A stretch of DNA of 61,093 bases from Microvirga sp. Mcv34 (GTDB lineage: Bacteria; Pseudomonadota; Alphaproteobacteria; Rhizobiales; Beijerinckiaceae). The DNA is taken from the NCBI RefSeq assembly GCF_024519725.1, contig NZ_JALJRK010000034.1:1-61093 (forward strand). The letters are read 5' to 3'. The position numbers and the translations under genes were made by a program. Positions within the stretch are counted from its first letter, which is position 1. Every line of letters starts with the position of its first letter. Positions 27,475 through 37,046 of this stretch are shown here, piece by piece. The notes under the pieces were generated by a model. The model was not told the DNA's origin and did no database searches. It saw only the letters and a program-made list of their open reading frames with translations.

Positions 27475-27569
27475 GGCATGTCTCCTGTTGACGGCGACAT
27501 AGTTGAGCATAGTGTTGAGGACCGCAAGAACGCACAAAAACAGCCCATAGTGTCGAAAAGGATACCGTG

Positions 27570-27911
27570 ATGCCGCAGAAGGCGCCGAGAATGCAGGGCT
27601 GCTCCGTCGAGAGGACGATGAGCCTGATCGACGGCAAGTGGAAGATCATCGTGCTCTACAAGCTCCTGCGCGGCACCTTGCGCTTCAACGAGTTGCGCCG
27701 GCTCATTCCGTCCATCACGCAACGGATGCTCACCCACCAGTTGCGCGAGCTGGAGGCCGACGGCCTCATCGTGCGCACCGTCTACGCGCAGGTGCCGCCC
27801 CGGGTCGAATATACGCTCTCGACGCGCGGCCGGTCGCTCGAGCCGGTGCTGATGGCCATGAAGGAATGGGGGGACGCGAATCTGTCGTCGGAGGAGGCAA
27901 AGGCAGCGTAA
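27570..27911 (+). CDS. HxlR-family transcriptional regulator
   Basis: 113 residues. A GTG one codon earlier is possible; AAGGA precedes both. The winged-helix core is clear: CSVERTMSLIDGKWKIIVLYKLLRGTLRFNEL, then ITQRMLTHQLRELEADGLIVR, PPRVEYTLSTRG. HxlR proteins often sense electrophiles or redox state through cysteine; the only cysteine seen is in QGCSVER near residue 11, the conserved N-terminal position. It is divergent from the oxidoreductase gene with a roughly 95-bp shared region. Confidence 0.92.
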   Translation: MPQKAPRMQGCSVERTMSLIDGKWKIIVLYKLLRGTLRFNELRRLIPSITQRMLTHQLRELEADGLIVRTVYAQVPPRVEYTLSTRGRSLEPVLMAMKEWGDANLSSEEAKAA

Positions 27912-28028
27912 AGTGCCTGTGCGATGCAACAATTTTACCCTGCTTTGTTCAGAACCCGACGCTTGTGTTGCGCAACCTGCCGCACTGTGGCAACGCTCCC
28001 GCGACCAGATCTATAAGAGGATGCGCGC

Positions 28029-31000
28029 ATGAAGCTGGACACCCCCACCAGCGGAAGCGAGTTGACGGCGGAAGCCGTCGCCGTGCTGGAAAAAGGCCAT
28101 AAGGCCACTCCACCCACCTTCGTGCGCGACCTGTACGGCCGCGTCCCGTCCGAGGATCTCGCGCCCTATTCGCCGAAGACCCTGGCGGATCTCGCGGCGG
28201 AAGCCTTCGAGCACCTCAAGGCCTCCCGGACCGCCGACGGGGCGGATATCCGCCTGTTCGACTTCGAGATCGAGCGTGACGGCCGGCGCCAGGACGTGAC
28301 GGTGCTGGAAATCGTCAACGACAACATGCCCTTCCTGCTCGATTCGACTCTCGCCGAGGTCGTGGACGAGGGCTACGAGCCGCTGCTCGTCGCTCACCCG
28401 ATCCTTGCCGTTGAGCGGGATGCGGGCGGCGCTCTCGTGCGCCTTGTAGGCGAGGCCACGGCCGCCCTGCGCCTCGGCGTGAAGCGCGAAAGCTTCATCC
28501 ATATCCACCTGCCGCGCCTCGACGATCCCGAGACCCGCACCCGCCTGATCGAGGCCATGCGCCTCGTCCACCGGGACGTGTCCGTCGCGGTCCACGATTG
28601 GCCGGGCATGCGCTCGCGCATCGCCGAGATCGTTCATAATTACCGTCTCAACCCCCCGCCCCTGCCGGAGGACGAGGTGAAGGAAGCCATCGCGTTCCTC
28701 GACTGGATCGCGCGGGACAACTTCACGTTCTTAGGTCTTCGCGAATATCGCCTGCCCTCCGGCGACACGGCGGCCGATCCGGTCGAGGGCTCCGGCCTCG
28801 GCCTTCTGCGCGACCCGTCCGTGCGCGTGCTGCGCCGCGGCCGCGAGCTGGTCGCGATGACGCCGGAAATCCGCGCGTTTCTGGCGCGCCCGAAGGCGCT
28901 CATCATCACCAAGGCGAACGTGAAGTCGCGCGTCCATCGCCGGGCGCATCTCGACTATATCGGCGTCAAGCTGTTCGACGACAGCGGGCATCTGCGGGGC
29001 GAATTGCGCATCGTCGGCCTGTTCACGGCGAGCGCCTACACCAACACCACCGGCGAGGTGCCCTACCTGCGCCACAAGGTGGAGAAGATCGTGGCCCGGG
29101 CGGGCTTCGATCCGGCGAGCTATGCGGGCCGCGCGCTCCTCAACGTGCTCGAAAGCTATCCGCGCGACGAGCTGTTCCAGATCGACGAGGACACGCTCTA
29201 TCACTTCGCCATCGAGATCATGAACCTGTCGGAGCGCCCGCGGGTCAGGGCGCTCGCCCGCGTGGACGAGTTCGACCGCTTCGTCTCGGTACTCGTCTTC
29301 GTGCCCAAGGACCGCTACGACACCCAGGCGCGCCAGCGCATCGGCCAGTTCCTGGCCGGCATCTACGGCGGGCGCGTCTCCGCCTCCTATCCGGATTACC
29401 CGGAAGGGCCGCTCGCGCGCACCCATTACATCATCGGCCGCGACGAGGGCGCGACCCCGGACGTGCCGCGCGAAGCCTTGGAAAAAGGCATTTCCGCCAT
29501 CGTGCGCACCTGGAGCGACGCGCTGCGCGATGCGCTCGACGCCAGCGTCGGCGGCGCCCGCGCCAGAGCTCTGGCGTCCCGCTACGGCGAAGCCTTCAGC
29601 GCGGCCTACCGCGAGGCCTTCGGGGCCGAGCAGGCCATCGCCGACATCGCCCTCCTGGAGCAGCTCTCGGAGGCGCGGCCGCGCGCCGTCGACCTCTATC
29701 GCCGCGAAGCCGACGACGAAACCCGCGTGAACCTGAAGCTGTTCTCGCTCAACATGTCGCTGCCCCTGTCGGAGCGCGTGCCGCTTCTGGAAAACCTCGG
29801 CTTCCGCGTCGTCAACGAGCGAACCTACCGGGTCGCGTTCTCGGACGCGCACCGGGTGTGGCTCCACGACATGACCCTGGAGCGCGCCTCCGGCGGCGCG
29901 ATCGAGATCGACGAGATCCAGGCCCTCATCGAAGCGGCGCTCCTCGCGCTCTTCCGGGGACTGGCGGAATCGGACGGCTACAACCGCCTCGTCCTGGAGG
30001 CGGGCCTCGGCTGGCGCGACGTCGCCATGGTGCGCGCCTTCGGCCGGTATCTCCGCCAGATCCAGGTCACCTACGCGCAGGATTACATCGCCGAGACGCT
30101 CTCCCGCCACGGCGCCATCACGGCGGATCTCGTCAAGCTGTTCTATGCGCGCTTCGATCCGCGCACGGACGACGGACGCGCGGCCGCCGAGGCCGTCATC
30201 CGCGAGCGCATCGAGAACCAGCTGAAAGAGGTCACGAGCCTTGACGACGACCGAATTCTGCGCCGCTTCGTCAATCTGATCCAAGCCGCGATCCGGACCA
30301 ATTTCTTCCAGCTCGAAGAGAACGGCCTGCCGCGCCAGACCATTGCGTTCAAGTTCGAATGCGCCCGCGTCGAAGGCCTGGCCCTGCCGAAGCCGCTCTA
30401 TGAGATCTTCGTCTATTCGCCGCGCGTCGAAGGCGTGCACCTGCGCTTCGGCAAGGTGGCGCGCGGCGGCCTGCGCTGGTCCGACCGTCCGCAGGATTTC
30501 CGCACGGAAGTGCTGGGCCTCGTCAAGGCGCAGCAGGTCAAGAACGCCGTCATCGTGCCGGTGGGCGCCAAGGGCGGCTTCGTGCCCAAGCACCTGCCCC
30601 CCGCGAGCGACCGGCAGGCCTGGCTGGCGGAAGGCACGGAGAGCTACCGCATCTTCGTGCGCACCCTGCTGCAACTCACCGACAACATCGTCGGCGACAG
30701 CATCGTGCCCCCGCCGGACACCGTACGGCACGACGGCGACGATCCCTATCTCGTGGTCGCGGCCGACAAGGGCACGGCCACCTTCTCGGACATCGCCAAT
30801 GCGCTCTCCATCGAGAAGGGCCATTGGCTCGGCGATGCCTTCGCGTCCGGCGGCAGCCAGGGCTACGACCACAAGAAGATGGGCATCACGGCCCGCGGCG
30901 CCTGGGAGGCGGTGAAGCGCCACTTCCGCGAGATGGACATCGACATCCAGACGGCACCCGTCACGGTGGCCGGCGTCGGCGACATGTCGGGCGACGTGTT

Positions 31001-32852
31001 CGGCAACGGCATGCTGCTGTCGCGGGCGCTCAAGGTCGTGGCGGCCTTCGACCACCGCGACATCTTCATCGATCCGAACCCGGATCCGGAAGCCTCGTAC
31101 CGGGAGCGCGAGCGGCTGTTCAATCTGCCCCGTTCGAGCTGGCAGGATTACGACAAGGCGTTGATCTCAGCCGGCGGCGGCGTGTTCCCGCGCAACGCCA
31201 AGTCCATCCCGCTCTCGGACGAGATGCGCGCGCTCCTCGACATCGACAAGCCGCAGGCGACACCGGCCGAGGTGATGAACGCGATCCTGAAAGCCCGCGT
31301 CGACCTGCTCTGGTTCGGGGGCATCGGCACCTATATCCGCTCCTCGATCGAGACGGACGAGCAGGTGGGCGACCGCGCCAACGATGCGATCCGCATCACC
31401 GGCCCTGAGGTGCGCGCCAAGGTGATCGGGGAGGGCGCCAATCTTGGGATGACGCAGCGCGGGCGCATCGAGGCGGCGCAGGGCGGCGTTCGCCTCAACA
31501 CGGACGCCATCGACAATTCGGCGGGCGTGAACACCTCCGACGTGGAGGTGAACATCAAGATCGCCCTTACCACGCCAGAGCGCGACGGACGCCTCACGCA
31601 GGAGCAACGCAACGAACTCCTGGCGGACATGACCGATGACGTGGCGGCTCTCGTGCTGCGCAACAACTACCTGCAAACCCTGGCGCTCTCGCTCTCCGAG
31701 CAGCGCGGCGCCGCCGATCTCGGCTTCGCCCGCCGGCTCATGCACATGCTGGAGGCGCAAGGGCGGCTCAACCGCACGGTCGAGTACCTGCCCGACGACA
31801 ACAACCTGACGGAGCGCGCCCGCCGGGGCGAGTCACTCACCCGTCCGGAACTCGCGGTGCTGCTCGCCTATGCCAAGCTGGCGCTGCACGACGAGCTGCT
31901 CGAGAGCCCGGTTCCGGACGATCCCTATCTCGGCAAGGAGCTCGACCGCTACTTCCCGGCCGAGATGCGCGAGCGCTTCCCGGATGCGATCGCCACCCAC
32001 CGCCTGCGCCGCGAGATCATCGCGACGCAGCTCGCCAACGCGATCATCAACCGGGGTGGGCCGACCATCGTGGCCCGCCTCGTGGACCAGACCGGCGCGG
32101 ATGCCCCGACCATCGCGGCTGCCTACGCGGCCACCCGCGATTCCTTCGGCCTCACCGAGATGAACGTCGCCATCGACGCGCTCGACGGTGTCGTGCCGGG
32201 CACGATGCAGCTGCATCTCTATGGCGAGCTTCAGGATCTCCTGATGAACCGGATCGTCTGGTTCATCCGCAACGTGGATTTCGTGAACCATTCCCTTGAC
32301 GAGATCATCGGCACCTATCGGGCCGGGATCGCCGAGGTGGAGCGCAGCCTCACCGACACACTCTCGCCCGAGGCGCAGGAGGCGTGGCACGCCCGCACGA
32401 AGGCCCTGGTGGATGCGGGCACGCCGGAGGAGCTGGCGCGCCGCATCGCGGCCCTGCCCGATCTCGTGGCCGCGCCCGACATCGTGCAGACCGCGCACAA
32501 GACCGGTAAGCCCGTCAGCGACATCGCCTGCACCCATTTCGCCCTCGAAGCGTCGTTCCGCCTCGGAGCGCTCATCGGGGCCGCGCAGGAGATCACCGTC
32601 AGCGACTACTTCGACCGACTGGCCCTCGACCGCGCCATCGACAGCATCGCCTATGCCCATCGCGGCCTGACGGCCGAGGTGGCGTCGCAGGACCTCTCCG
32701 GCGCCGAGGCCGTGCGGGCCTGGAGCGACAAGCGGGGCGCCGACGTCAACCGCATCCGCACGGCGGTCGACGGCATCGTCTCGTCGGGCCTGACCCTGTC
32801 GAAGATCACCGTCGCGGCGAGCCTCCTCGGCGATCTCGCGCGGATGAGCTGA
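28029..32852 (+). CDS. NAD-specific glutamate dehydrogenase, large (180-kDa class)
   Basis: 1607 residues, the usual size of the L-180 class (Streptomyces/Caulobacter GDH). It oxidatively deaminates glutamate to 2-oxoglutarate in the cytosol. The N-terminal half carries ACT-like regulatory domains. The catalytic core includes GGLRWSDRPQDFRTEVLGLV, the lysine motif VPVGAKGGFVPK (about 838-850), GDMSGDVFGNGMLLS (about 982) and the NAD-binding VIGEGANLGMTQRGR. A C-terminal helical extension follows. It stands alone in transcription, with about 115 nt of upstream sequence that has no obvious site. Confidence 0.96.
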   Translation: MKLDTPTSGSELTAEAVAVLEKGHKATPPTFVRDLYGRVPSEDLAPYSPKTLADLAAEAFEHLKASRTADGADIRLFDFEIERDGRRQDVTVLEIVNDNMPFLLDSTLAEVVDEGYEPLLVAHPILAVERDAGGALVRLVGEATAALRLGVKRESFIHIHLPRLDDPETRTRLIEAMRLVHRDVSVAVHDWPGMRSRIAEIVHNYRLNPPPLPEDEVKEAIAFLDWIARDNFTFLGLREYRLPSGDTAADPVEGSGLGLLRDPSVRVLRRGRELVAMTPEIRAFLARPKALIITKANVKSRVHRRAHLDYIGVKLFDDSGHLRGELRIVGLFTASAYTNTTGEVPYLRHKVEKIVARAGFDPASYAGRALLNVLESYPRDELFQIDEDTLYHFAIEIMNLSERPRVRALARVDEFDRFVSVLVFVPKDRYDTQARQRIGQFLAGIYGGRVSASYPDYPEGPLARTHYIIGRDEGATPDVPREALEKGISAIVRTWSDALRDALDASVGGARARALASRYGEAFSAAYREAFGAEQAIADIALLEQLSEARPRAVDLYRREADDETRVNLKLFSLNMSLPLSERVPLLENLGFRVVNERTYRVAFSDAHRVWLHDMTLERASGGAIEIDEIQALIEAALLALFRGLAESDGYNRLVLEAGLGWRDVAMVRAFGRYLRQIQVTYAQDYIAETLSRHGAITADLVKLFYARFDPRTDDGRAAAEAVIRERIENQLKEVTSLDDDRILRRFVNLIQAAIRTNFFQLEENGLPRQTIAFKFECARVEGLALPKPLYEIFVYSPRVEGVHLRFGKVARGGLRWSDRPQDFRTEVLGLVKAQQVKNAVIVPVGAKGGFVPKHLPPASDRQAWLAEGTESYRIFVRTLLQLTDNIVGDSIVPPPDTVRHDGDDPYLVVAADKGTATFSDIANALSIEKGHWLGDAFASGGSQGYDHKKMGITARGAWEAVKRHFREMDIDIQTAPVTVAGVGDMSGDVFGNGMLLSRALKVVAAFDHRDIFIDPNPDPEASYRERERLFNLPRSSWQDYDKALISAGGGVFPRNAKSIPLSDEMRALLDIDKPQATPAEVMNAILKARVDLLWFGGIGTYIRSSIETDEQVGDRANDAIRITGPEVRAKVIGEGANLGMTQRGRIEAAQGGVRLNTDAIDNSAGVNTSDVEVNIKIALTTPERDGRLTQEQRNELLADMTDDVAALVLRNNYLQTLALSLSEQRGAADLGFARRLMHMLEAQGRLNRTVEYLPDDNNLTERARRGESLTRPELAVLLAYAKLALHDELLESPVPDDPYLGKELDRYFPAEMRERFPDAIATHRLRREIIATQLANAIINRGGPTIVARLVDQTGADAPTIAAAYAATRDSFGLTEMNVAIDALDGVVPGTMQLHLYGELQDLLMNRIVWFIRNVDFVNHSLDEIIGTYRAGIAEVERSLTDTLSPEAQEAWHARTKALVDAGTPEELARRIAALPDLVAAPDIVQTAHKTGKPVSDIACTHFALEASFRLGALIGAAQEITVSDYFDRLALDRAIDSIAYAHRGLTAEVASQDLSGAEAVRAWSDKRGADVNRIRTAVDGIVSSGLTLSKITVAASLLGDLARMS

Positions 32853-32883
32853 GGCGGCACGGAAGCGAAAGCGGACCTCTCCA

Positions 32884-32910
32884 TCATGGCCGGCCCTGTG
32901 CTGGCCATGA
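32884..32910. repeat. Short palindrome, TCATGGCC...GGCCATGA
   Basis: Eight-bp perfect arms around an 11-nt GC-rich centre. A short relative of the palindromes at 13254 and 15849. Confidence 0.65.
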
Positions 32911-32988
32911 CGTCCGGGCTCGATCCGACGCGGAACAAACCCCTCTCGCCAGTCGTCTCAATCACAGCAGCAGCCCGGGAGGTGTCGC

Positions 32989-33525
32989 ATGCCCCGTCTG
33001 TTCACCGGCATCGAAATCCCGACCGAGATCGGCCTGGCGCTTTCGGGCTTTCGCGGCGGTCTTCCCGGCGCGCGCTGGATCGACCCCGAAAACTATCACC
33101 TCACCCTGCGCTTCATCGGGGATATCGACGAGCGCATGGCGGACGACGTTACGTCGATCCTGGGCGAAAGACGCCAGCGCGCGCCGCTCGTCATCACGAT
33201 CGAGGGACTCGACACCTTCGGGGGCGGGAAGCCACGGGCGGTCTTCGCCCGCGTCGCCGGCAACGACGCTCTGAACGAGCTGCAGGCCGAGCAGGAGCGC
33301 CTCGTGCGCCAGGTCGGTCTGCCGCCTGAGACGCGCAGGTTCACCCCGCACGTGACCCTGGCGCGGCTGCGCAACGTCTCGCCCGTGGATGTGGCGGAAT
33401 ACATCGCCACCCGGGGTCATTTCCCGAAGCTCACCTTCACGGCCGACCGCTTCGTCCTGTATTCCTCACGGGCTTCCATCGGTGGCGGGCCCTATATCGT
33501 CGAGGCGGCCTACCCCTTAGGCTAG
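32989..33525 (+). CDS. thpR: RNA 2',3'-cyclic phosphodiesterase (2'-5' RNA ligase family)
   Basis: 178 residues of the 2H phosphoesterase superfamily. The two catalytic motifs are HLTLRFIGD (about 43-51) and HVTLARLR (about 122-129). MPRLFTGIEIP at the N-terminus and the overall length fit ThpR. The enzyme hydrolyses 2',3'-cyclic phosphates on RNA ends; the physiological substrate is unclear. Confidence 0.93.
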   Translation: MPRLFTGIEIPTEIGLALSGFRGGLPGARWIDPENYHLTLRFIGDIDERMADDVTSILGERRQRAPLVITIEGLDTFGGGKPRAVFARVAGNDALNELQAEQERLVRQVGLPPETRRFTPHVTLARLRNVSPVDVAEYIATRGHFPKLTFTADRFVLYSSRASIGGGPYIVEAAYPLG

Positions 33526-33561
33526 CTCGACGGCGGCAGTGGATGCTGTTACGTATCCTCC

Positions 33562-34152
33562 ATGACTTCGCTCATCTTCATCACCCACCCCGAAGTGGTC
33601 ATAGACCCCGCCCAACCCGTTCCCGAATGGCCCCTGAACGCCACCGGTCGCGCCCGCATGGAGCGTTTCGCGGAAATGCTCGCGGACAGGGACGTGTCGG
33701 CCGTTTATTCCAGCACCGAACGCAAGGCGATGGACGGCGCCGCCATCGTGGCGGAGGCCCTCGGCGTCTCCTACGAGACCGACGAGGATCTGGGCGAGAA
33801 CGACCGGTCCGCCACCGGCTACATCGCGCCGCCTGAATTCTGGGACGTGGTGCGCGAGTTCTTCGGCCGCCCGCACGAGAGCATCCGCGGCTGGGAACGC
33901 GCCATCGACGCACAGACCCGCATCGTGAACGCCATCCAGCGGATCCTGCGCGACGACGAGACCTCCGACGACATCGTCGTCGTCTCCCACGGAGGGGTCG
34001 GATGCCTGCTGACGGCGCATCTGCAGAAGGTCGAGATCGGCCAGGAAAGTCGCCCGCAGCATCCGGGCGGCGGATGTTTCATCGTCATCGACCGCGATTC
34101 GTTTGTCCTGACCCAGGATTGGCGGGCCATCGAAGACGGGTTTGCGGATTGA
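33562..34152 (+). CDS. Histidine phosphatase family protein with altered RHG motif
   Basis: 196 residues of the phosphoglycerate-mutase-like fold. The usual RHGE motif reads THPE (FITHPEVV, residues 6-13): the first catalytic histidine is kept but the arginine before it is threonine. The second-half histidine in VVVSHGGVG and the YSSTERKAMDGA block are normal. It may have reduced or changed phosphatase activity. It starts 37 nt after thpR on the same strand, so co-transcription is likely. Confidence 0.85.
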   Translation: MTSLIFITHPEVVIDPAQPVPEWPLNATGRARMERFAEMLADRDVSAVYSSTERKAMDGAAIVAEALGVSYETDEDLGENDRSATGYIAPPEFWDVVREFFGRPHESIRGWERAIDAQTRIVNAIQRILRDDETSDDIVVVSHGGVGCLLTAHLQKVEIGQESRPQHPGGGCFIVIDRDSFVLTQDWRAIEDGFAD

Positions 34153-34165
34153 GAGAGGCTTCAGT

Positions 34166-34308
34166 GTCGTTCCGGGGCGAGCGTTAGCGAGCGCCCGGAA
34201 CCCATAACCGCCGGCGTTGCAGGAAGAAGTGCAACGCTGCTCTCCAATCCTTCAAACGTCAGCGGTTATAGGTTCCGGGCTCGCCTGCGGCGTCCCGGAA
34301 TGACAACG
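34166..34308. repeat. Large intergenic inverted repeat
   Basis: Arms of about 40 nt (34170-34211 and 34262-34304) pair imperfectly: TTCCGGGGCGAGCG with the CGGCGTCCCGGAA side, and GGAACCCATAACCGC with GCGGTTATAGGTTCC. A roughly 50-nt centre separates them. It fills the gap between the phosphatase and YeiH genes and has no U-tract. Confidence 0.8.
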
Positions 34309-34380
34309 GTGCGTTTCGCGCTTGCATCCTGCGGGCCTTGGGACTAGCCCCTGGGCGAAACCCAGGACTGAAGCGTCTCC

Positions 34381-35397
34381 ATGATCTCCCCCCGCATCGC
34401 GCAACTGGCGCCCGGCATCATTCTGTGCGCAGCCGTCGCGTTCGCGGCCATGGGCCTCCAAGCGATCGAGGAGCATTGGACCGGGCGGCCCTGGCTCGAG
34501 GCTCTCGTCATCGCGATCCTGATCGGCACCGTCGTGAGAACCTTCTGGACACCGGACAGGCGCTGGGCTCCCGGCATTGGCTTTTCCGCCAAGACCCTGC
34601 TCGAATTCGCCGTGATGCTGCTCGGCGCCTCGATCAGCTTTCAGGCCGTGCTCGATGCGGGGTTCGGGCTCATCCTCGGCATTGCCATCGTGGTAGCGCT
34701 CGCCATCGGGGCGAGCTACGGGCTCGGGCGCTGGCTCGGCCTGCCCCGGCGCATGGCGATCCTGGTCGCCTGCGGCAATTCCATCTGCGGCAACTCGGCA
34801 ATCGCCGCCGTGGCGCCGGTCATCGGCGCGAAGCCGGAGGATGTGGCCTCCTCCATCGCTTTCACGGCCGTGCTCGGCGTGATCGTCGTGCTCACCCTGC
34901 CCTTGCTGATGCCGGTGCTCGGCCTGTCTGCAACGCAATACGGCGTGCTCGCGGGCCTGACCGTGTATGCGGTGCCGCAGGTGCTGGCTGCCACCGTGCC
35001 GGTCGGCCTCGTCAGCACCCAGCTCGGGACCCTGGTCAAGCTCGTGCGCGTGCTGATGCTGGGGCCTGTGGTGATCACGCTGTCCCTCCTCGCCGGACGC
35101 GGCACGGCGGACGCGAAACCAAGCCTCGCCTGGAACCGGCTCGTGCCCTGGTTTATCCTTGGGTTCCTGGGGCTCGCGCTCATGCGCTCCATCGGCCTCG
35201 TGCCCGACATGATCCTGCGGGCCATCGTGCCGACGGCCACGCTGCTCACCGTCATCTCCATGGCGGCACTGGGTCTCGGGGTGGACCTCAAGGTGCTGCG
35301 GACCGTCGGCGCCCGGGTGACGCTCGCGGTCACGCTCTCGCTCCTGGTGCTGATCGCCATCAGCCTGGGCCTCATCCGGCTGCTCGGCATCGTGTAA
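34381..35397 (+). CDS. YeiH-family putative sulfate exporter
   Basis: 338 residues with about ten membrane helices. Family hallmarks are AVMLLGASISFQ, the VACGNSICGNSAIAAVAPVIGA stretch (about 130-151) and LTVYAVPQVLAA. UPF0324/PSE proteins are annotated as sulfate exporters from work on taurine-degrading bacteria; the substrate is not shown here, and no sulfonate genes adjoin. Confidence 0.9.
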   Translation: MISPRIAQLAPGIILCAAVAFAAMGLQAIEEHWTGRPWLEALVIAILIGTVVRTFWTPDRRWAPGIGFSAKTLLEFAVMLLGASISFQAVLDAGFGLILGIAIVVALAIGASYGLGRWLGLPRRMAILVACGNSICGNSAIAAVAPVIGAKPEDVASSIAFTAVLGVIVVLTLPLLMPVLGLSATQYGVLAGLTVYAVPQVLAATVPVGLVSTQLGTLVKLVRVLMLGPVVITLSLLAGRGTADAKPSLAWNRLVPWFILGFLGLALMRSIGLVPDMILRAIVPTATLLTVISMAALGLGVDLKVLRTVGARVTLAVTLSLLVLIAISLGLIRLLGIV

Positions 35398-35456
35398 CTC
35401 TTGAAACCTTGCGTCCGTGCTTCATCACTAAGGCCTGTGTTTCCTTAGGATGAAGC

Positions 35457-35765
35457 ATGCTCATGCCCCGCCTGACCGAATCAGAACGTTCCGAACTCCT
35501 GCCGGCCCTCGACGGCTGGGCGCTCGTGGAGGGCCGCGACGCGATCACCAAGCGGTTCGTCTTCGACGATTTCAGCGCGGCCTTCGGCTGGATGACCCGG
35601 GTGGCGCTCGCCGCCGAGGCCATGAACCACCATCCGGAATGGTCGAACACCTACAACCGGGTCGAGGTGACGCTCGCCACCCATGACGCCAAGGGCCTGA
35701 CGCGCCGCGACATCGAACTGGCGCAGCGCATGGACCAGATGGCGGCAGGACTGATGAAGAGATAA
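35457..35765 (+). CDS. phhB: 4a-hydroxytetrahydrobiopterin dehydratase (PCD/DCoH)
   Basis: 102 residues matching pterin-4a-carbinolamine dehydratase: the catalytic [22 protein letters not shown] block with two histidines (about 61-62) and a later histidine, and [16 protein letters not shown]. It regenerates the pterin cofactor of aromatic amino acid hydroxylases. phhA is not in the window. An in-frame ATG two codons downstream is also possible. It lies 3 nt before the GFA gene. Confidence 0.94.
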   Translation: MLMPRLTESERSELLPALDGWALVEGRDAITKRFVFDDFSAAFGWMTRVALAAEAMNHHPEWSNTYNRVEVTLATHDAKGLTRRDIELAQRMDQMAAGLMKR

Positions 35766-35768
35766 GCC

Positions 35769-36173
35769 ATGACCGAGACGCGCATCCGCACCGGAGGCTG
35801 CGCCTGCGGGCAGCTGACCTTCACCACGCGAGGCGAGCCGAAGCGCGTGGGGCTCTGTCATTGCATGACCTGCCGCAAGATCACCGGCAGCCCCTTCGGC
35901 GCCTATGTGATCTTCGCGGCCGATCAGGTCACGATCTCGGGCGAGTTCCGGAGCTGGTCCGCGACACCGGCCGTCGAGGATTGCTTCTGCCCCGTCTGCG
36001 GCTCGCAGGTCTTCGACCGGGATTGCGGCAGCGAGATCGAACTCAGGCTCGGAGCCTTCGACGAGCCGAACCTGTTCACGCCGACCTACGAGGCCTGGGC
36101 CAAGCGCCGGGAGCATTGGCTCCGCACCCCGGATCTCGAGAGCTTTCCCGAGAACCGGAGCGCGGAATCCTGA
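35769..36173 (+). CDS. GFA-family zinc-binding protein
   Basis: 134 residues. Zinc ligands of the Gfa/CENP-V fold are visible: GGCACGQ (Cys pair about 10-12), CHCMTCRK (about 31-36) and CPVCGSQVF (about 77-80). The family was named after glutathione-dependent formaldehyde-activating enzyme, though most members have unknown function. Co-transcribed with phhB. Confidence 0.9.
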   Translation: MTETRIRTGGCACGQLTFTTRGEPKRVGLCHCMTCRKITGSPFGAYVIFAADQVTISGEFRSWSATPAVEDCFCPVCGSQVFDRDCGSEIELRLGAFDEPNLFTPTYEAWAKRREHWLRTPDLESFPENRSAES

Positions 36174-36179
36174 ACGTCG

Positions 36180-36965
36180 CTATTTCGGCTGCATGCGCAG
36201 GGCGCCGTCGAGGCGGATGCCCTCGCCGTTGAGCATGTCGTTCTCGATGATGGCCTTCACCAGGGTCGCGTATTCCTCCGGCCGCCCGAGGCGGGAGGGG
36301 AACGGCACGTTGGCCTCGAGCGCCTTGCGGTAATCCTCCGCGATGCCTTCGAAGAGCGGCGTGTGGAACAGGCCCGGCAGGATCGTCATCACGCGGATGC
36401 CGAAGCCCGACAGGTCGCGGGCGACGGGCAGCGTCAGGCCGAGCACGCCGCCCTTGGAGGCCGCATAGGCCGCCTGCCCGATCTGTCCGTCCTGCGCAGC
36501 CACCGACGAGGTGTTGACGATGACGCCGCGCCCGCCGTCGGGCGTGACCGGATCGAGCCCGGCCATGGCGGCGGCGCATTTGGCGATCATCGCATAGGTG
36601 CCGATCAGGTTGATCTCGACCGCGCGGCGGAAGCTCGCCACGTCGTGGGGAATCAGCTCGCCGGTCTCGCGCTTCTTCGTGACCGTGCGCCTTCCCGGCG
36701 CGATGCCCGCGCAGTTGACGAGAATGCGCTCAACGCCGTTGGCGGCGCGCGCCGCGGCTAGCGCCGAATCGATGGACGCCTCGTCGGTCACATCGGCCTT
36801 GCAGAACACCGCGCCGATCTCGCGGGCAACCTCCTCGCCGCGCTCGGCGTTCATATCGAGGATGGCGACCTTCGCGCCGTTGGCGGCCAGCATGCGCGCG
36901 GTCGCCTCGCCGAGGCCGGAGGCCCCTCCGGTCACGACGGCCGCCATCAATTTGTCGAGCTTCAT
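36180..36965 (-). CDS. Short-chain dehydrogenase/reductase (HSD17B10-like 3-hydroxyacyl-CoA dehydrogenase)
   Basis: 261 residues. TGGASGLGEATARML (NAD-binding, about 12-26), NCAGIAPGRR, the catalytic serine in NTSSVAAQDGQIG and YAASKGGVLGL are all present. The middle insert TVTKKRETGELIPHD and the IRVMTILPGLFHTPLFEG segment match the type II 3-hydroxyacyl-CoA dehydrogenase subgroup of beta-oxidation or isoleucine breakdown. No partner genes adjoin. Confidence 0.88.
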   Translation of the reverse strand: MKLDKLMAAVVTGGASGLGEATARMLAANGAKVAILDMNAERGEEVAREIGAVFCKADVTDEASIDSALAAARAANGVERILVNCAGIAPGRRTVTKKRETGELIPHDVASFRRAVEINLIGTYAMIAKCAAAMAGLDPVTPDGGRGVIVNTSSVAAQDGQIGQAAYAASKGGVLGLTLPVARDLSGFGIRVMTILPGLFHTPLFEGIAEDYRKALEANVPFPSRLGRPEEYATLVKAIIENDMLNGEGIRLDGALRMQPK

Positions 36966-37046
36966 GGCTTTTCTCCCTGCATCGGGAGACGTCTTAAGCT
37001 ATCCTCGACGCAACGGGAACGCACAGGATCGTAAGGAGCACAGGAT

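Noticed and set aside
28731..31055. 774-codon minus-strand frame opposite the glutamate dehydrogenase gene
   Set aside because: Antisense shadow; the plus-strand protein has all GDH motifs.
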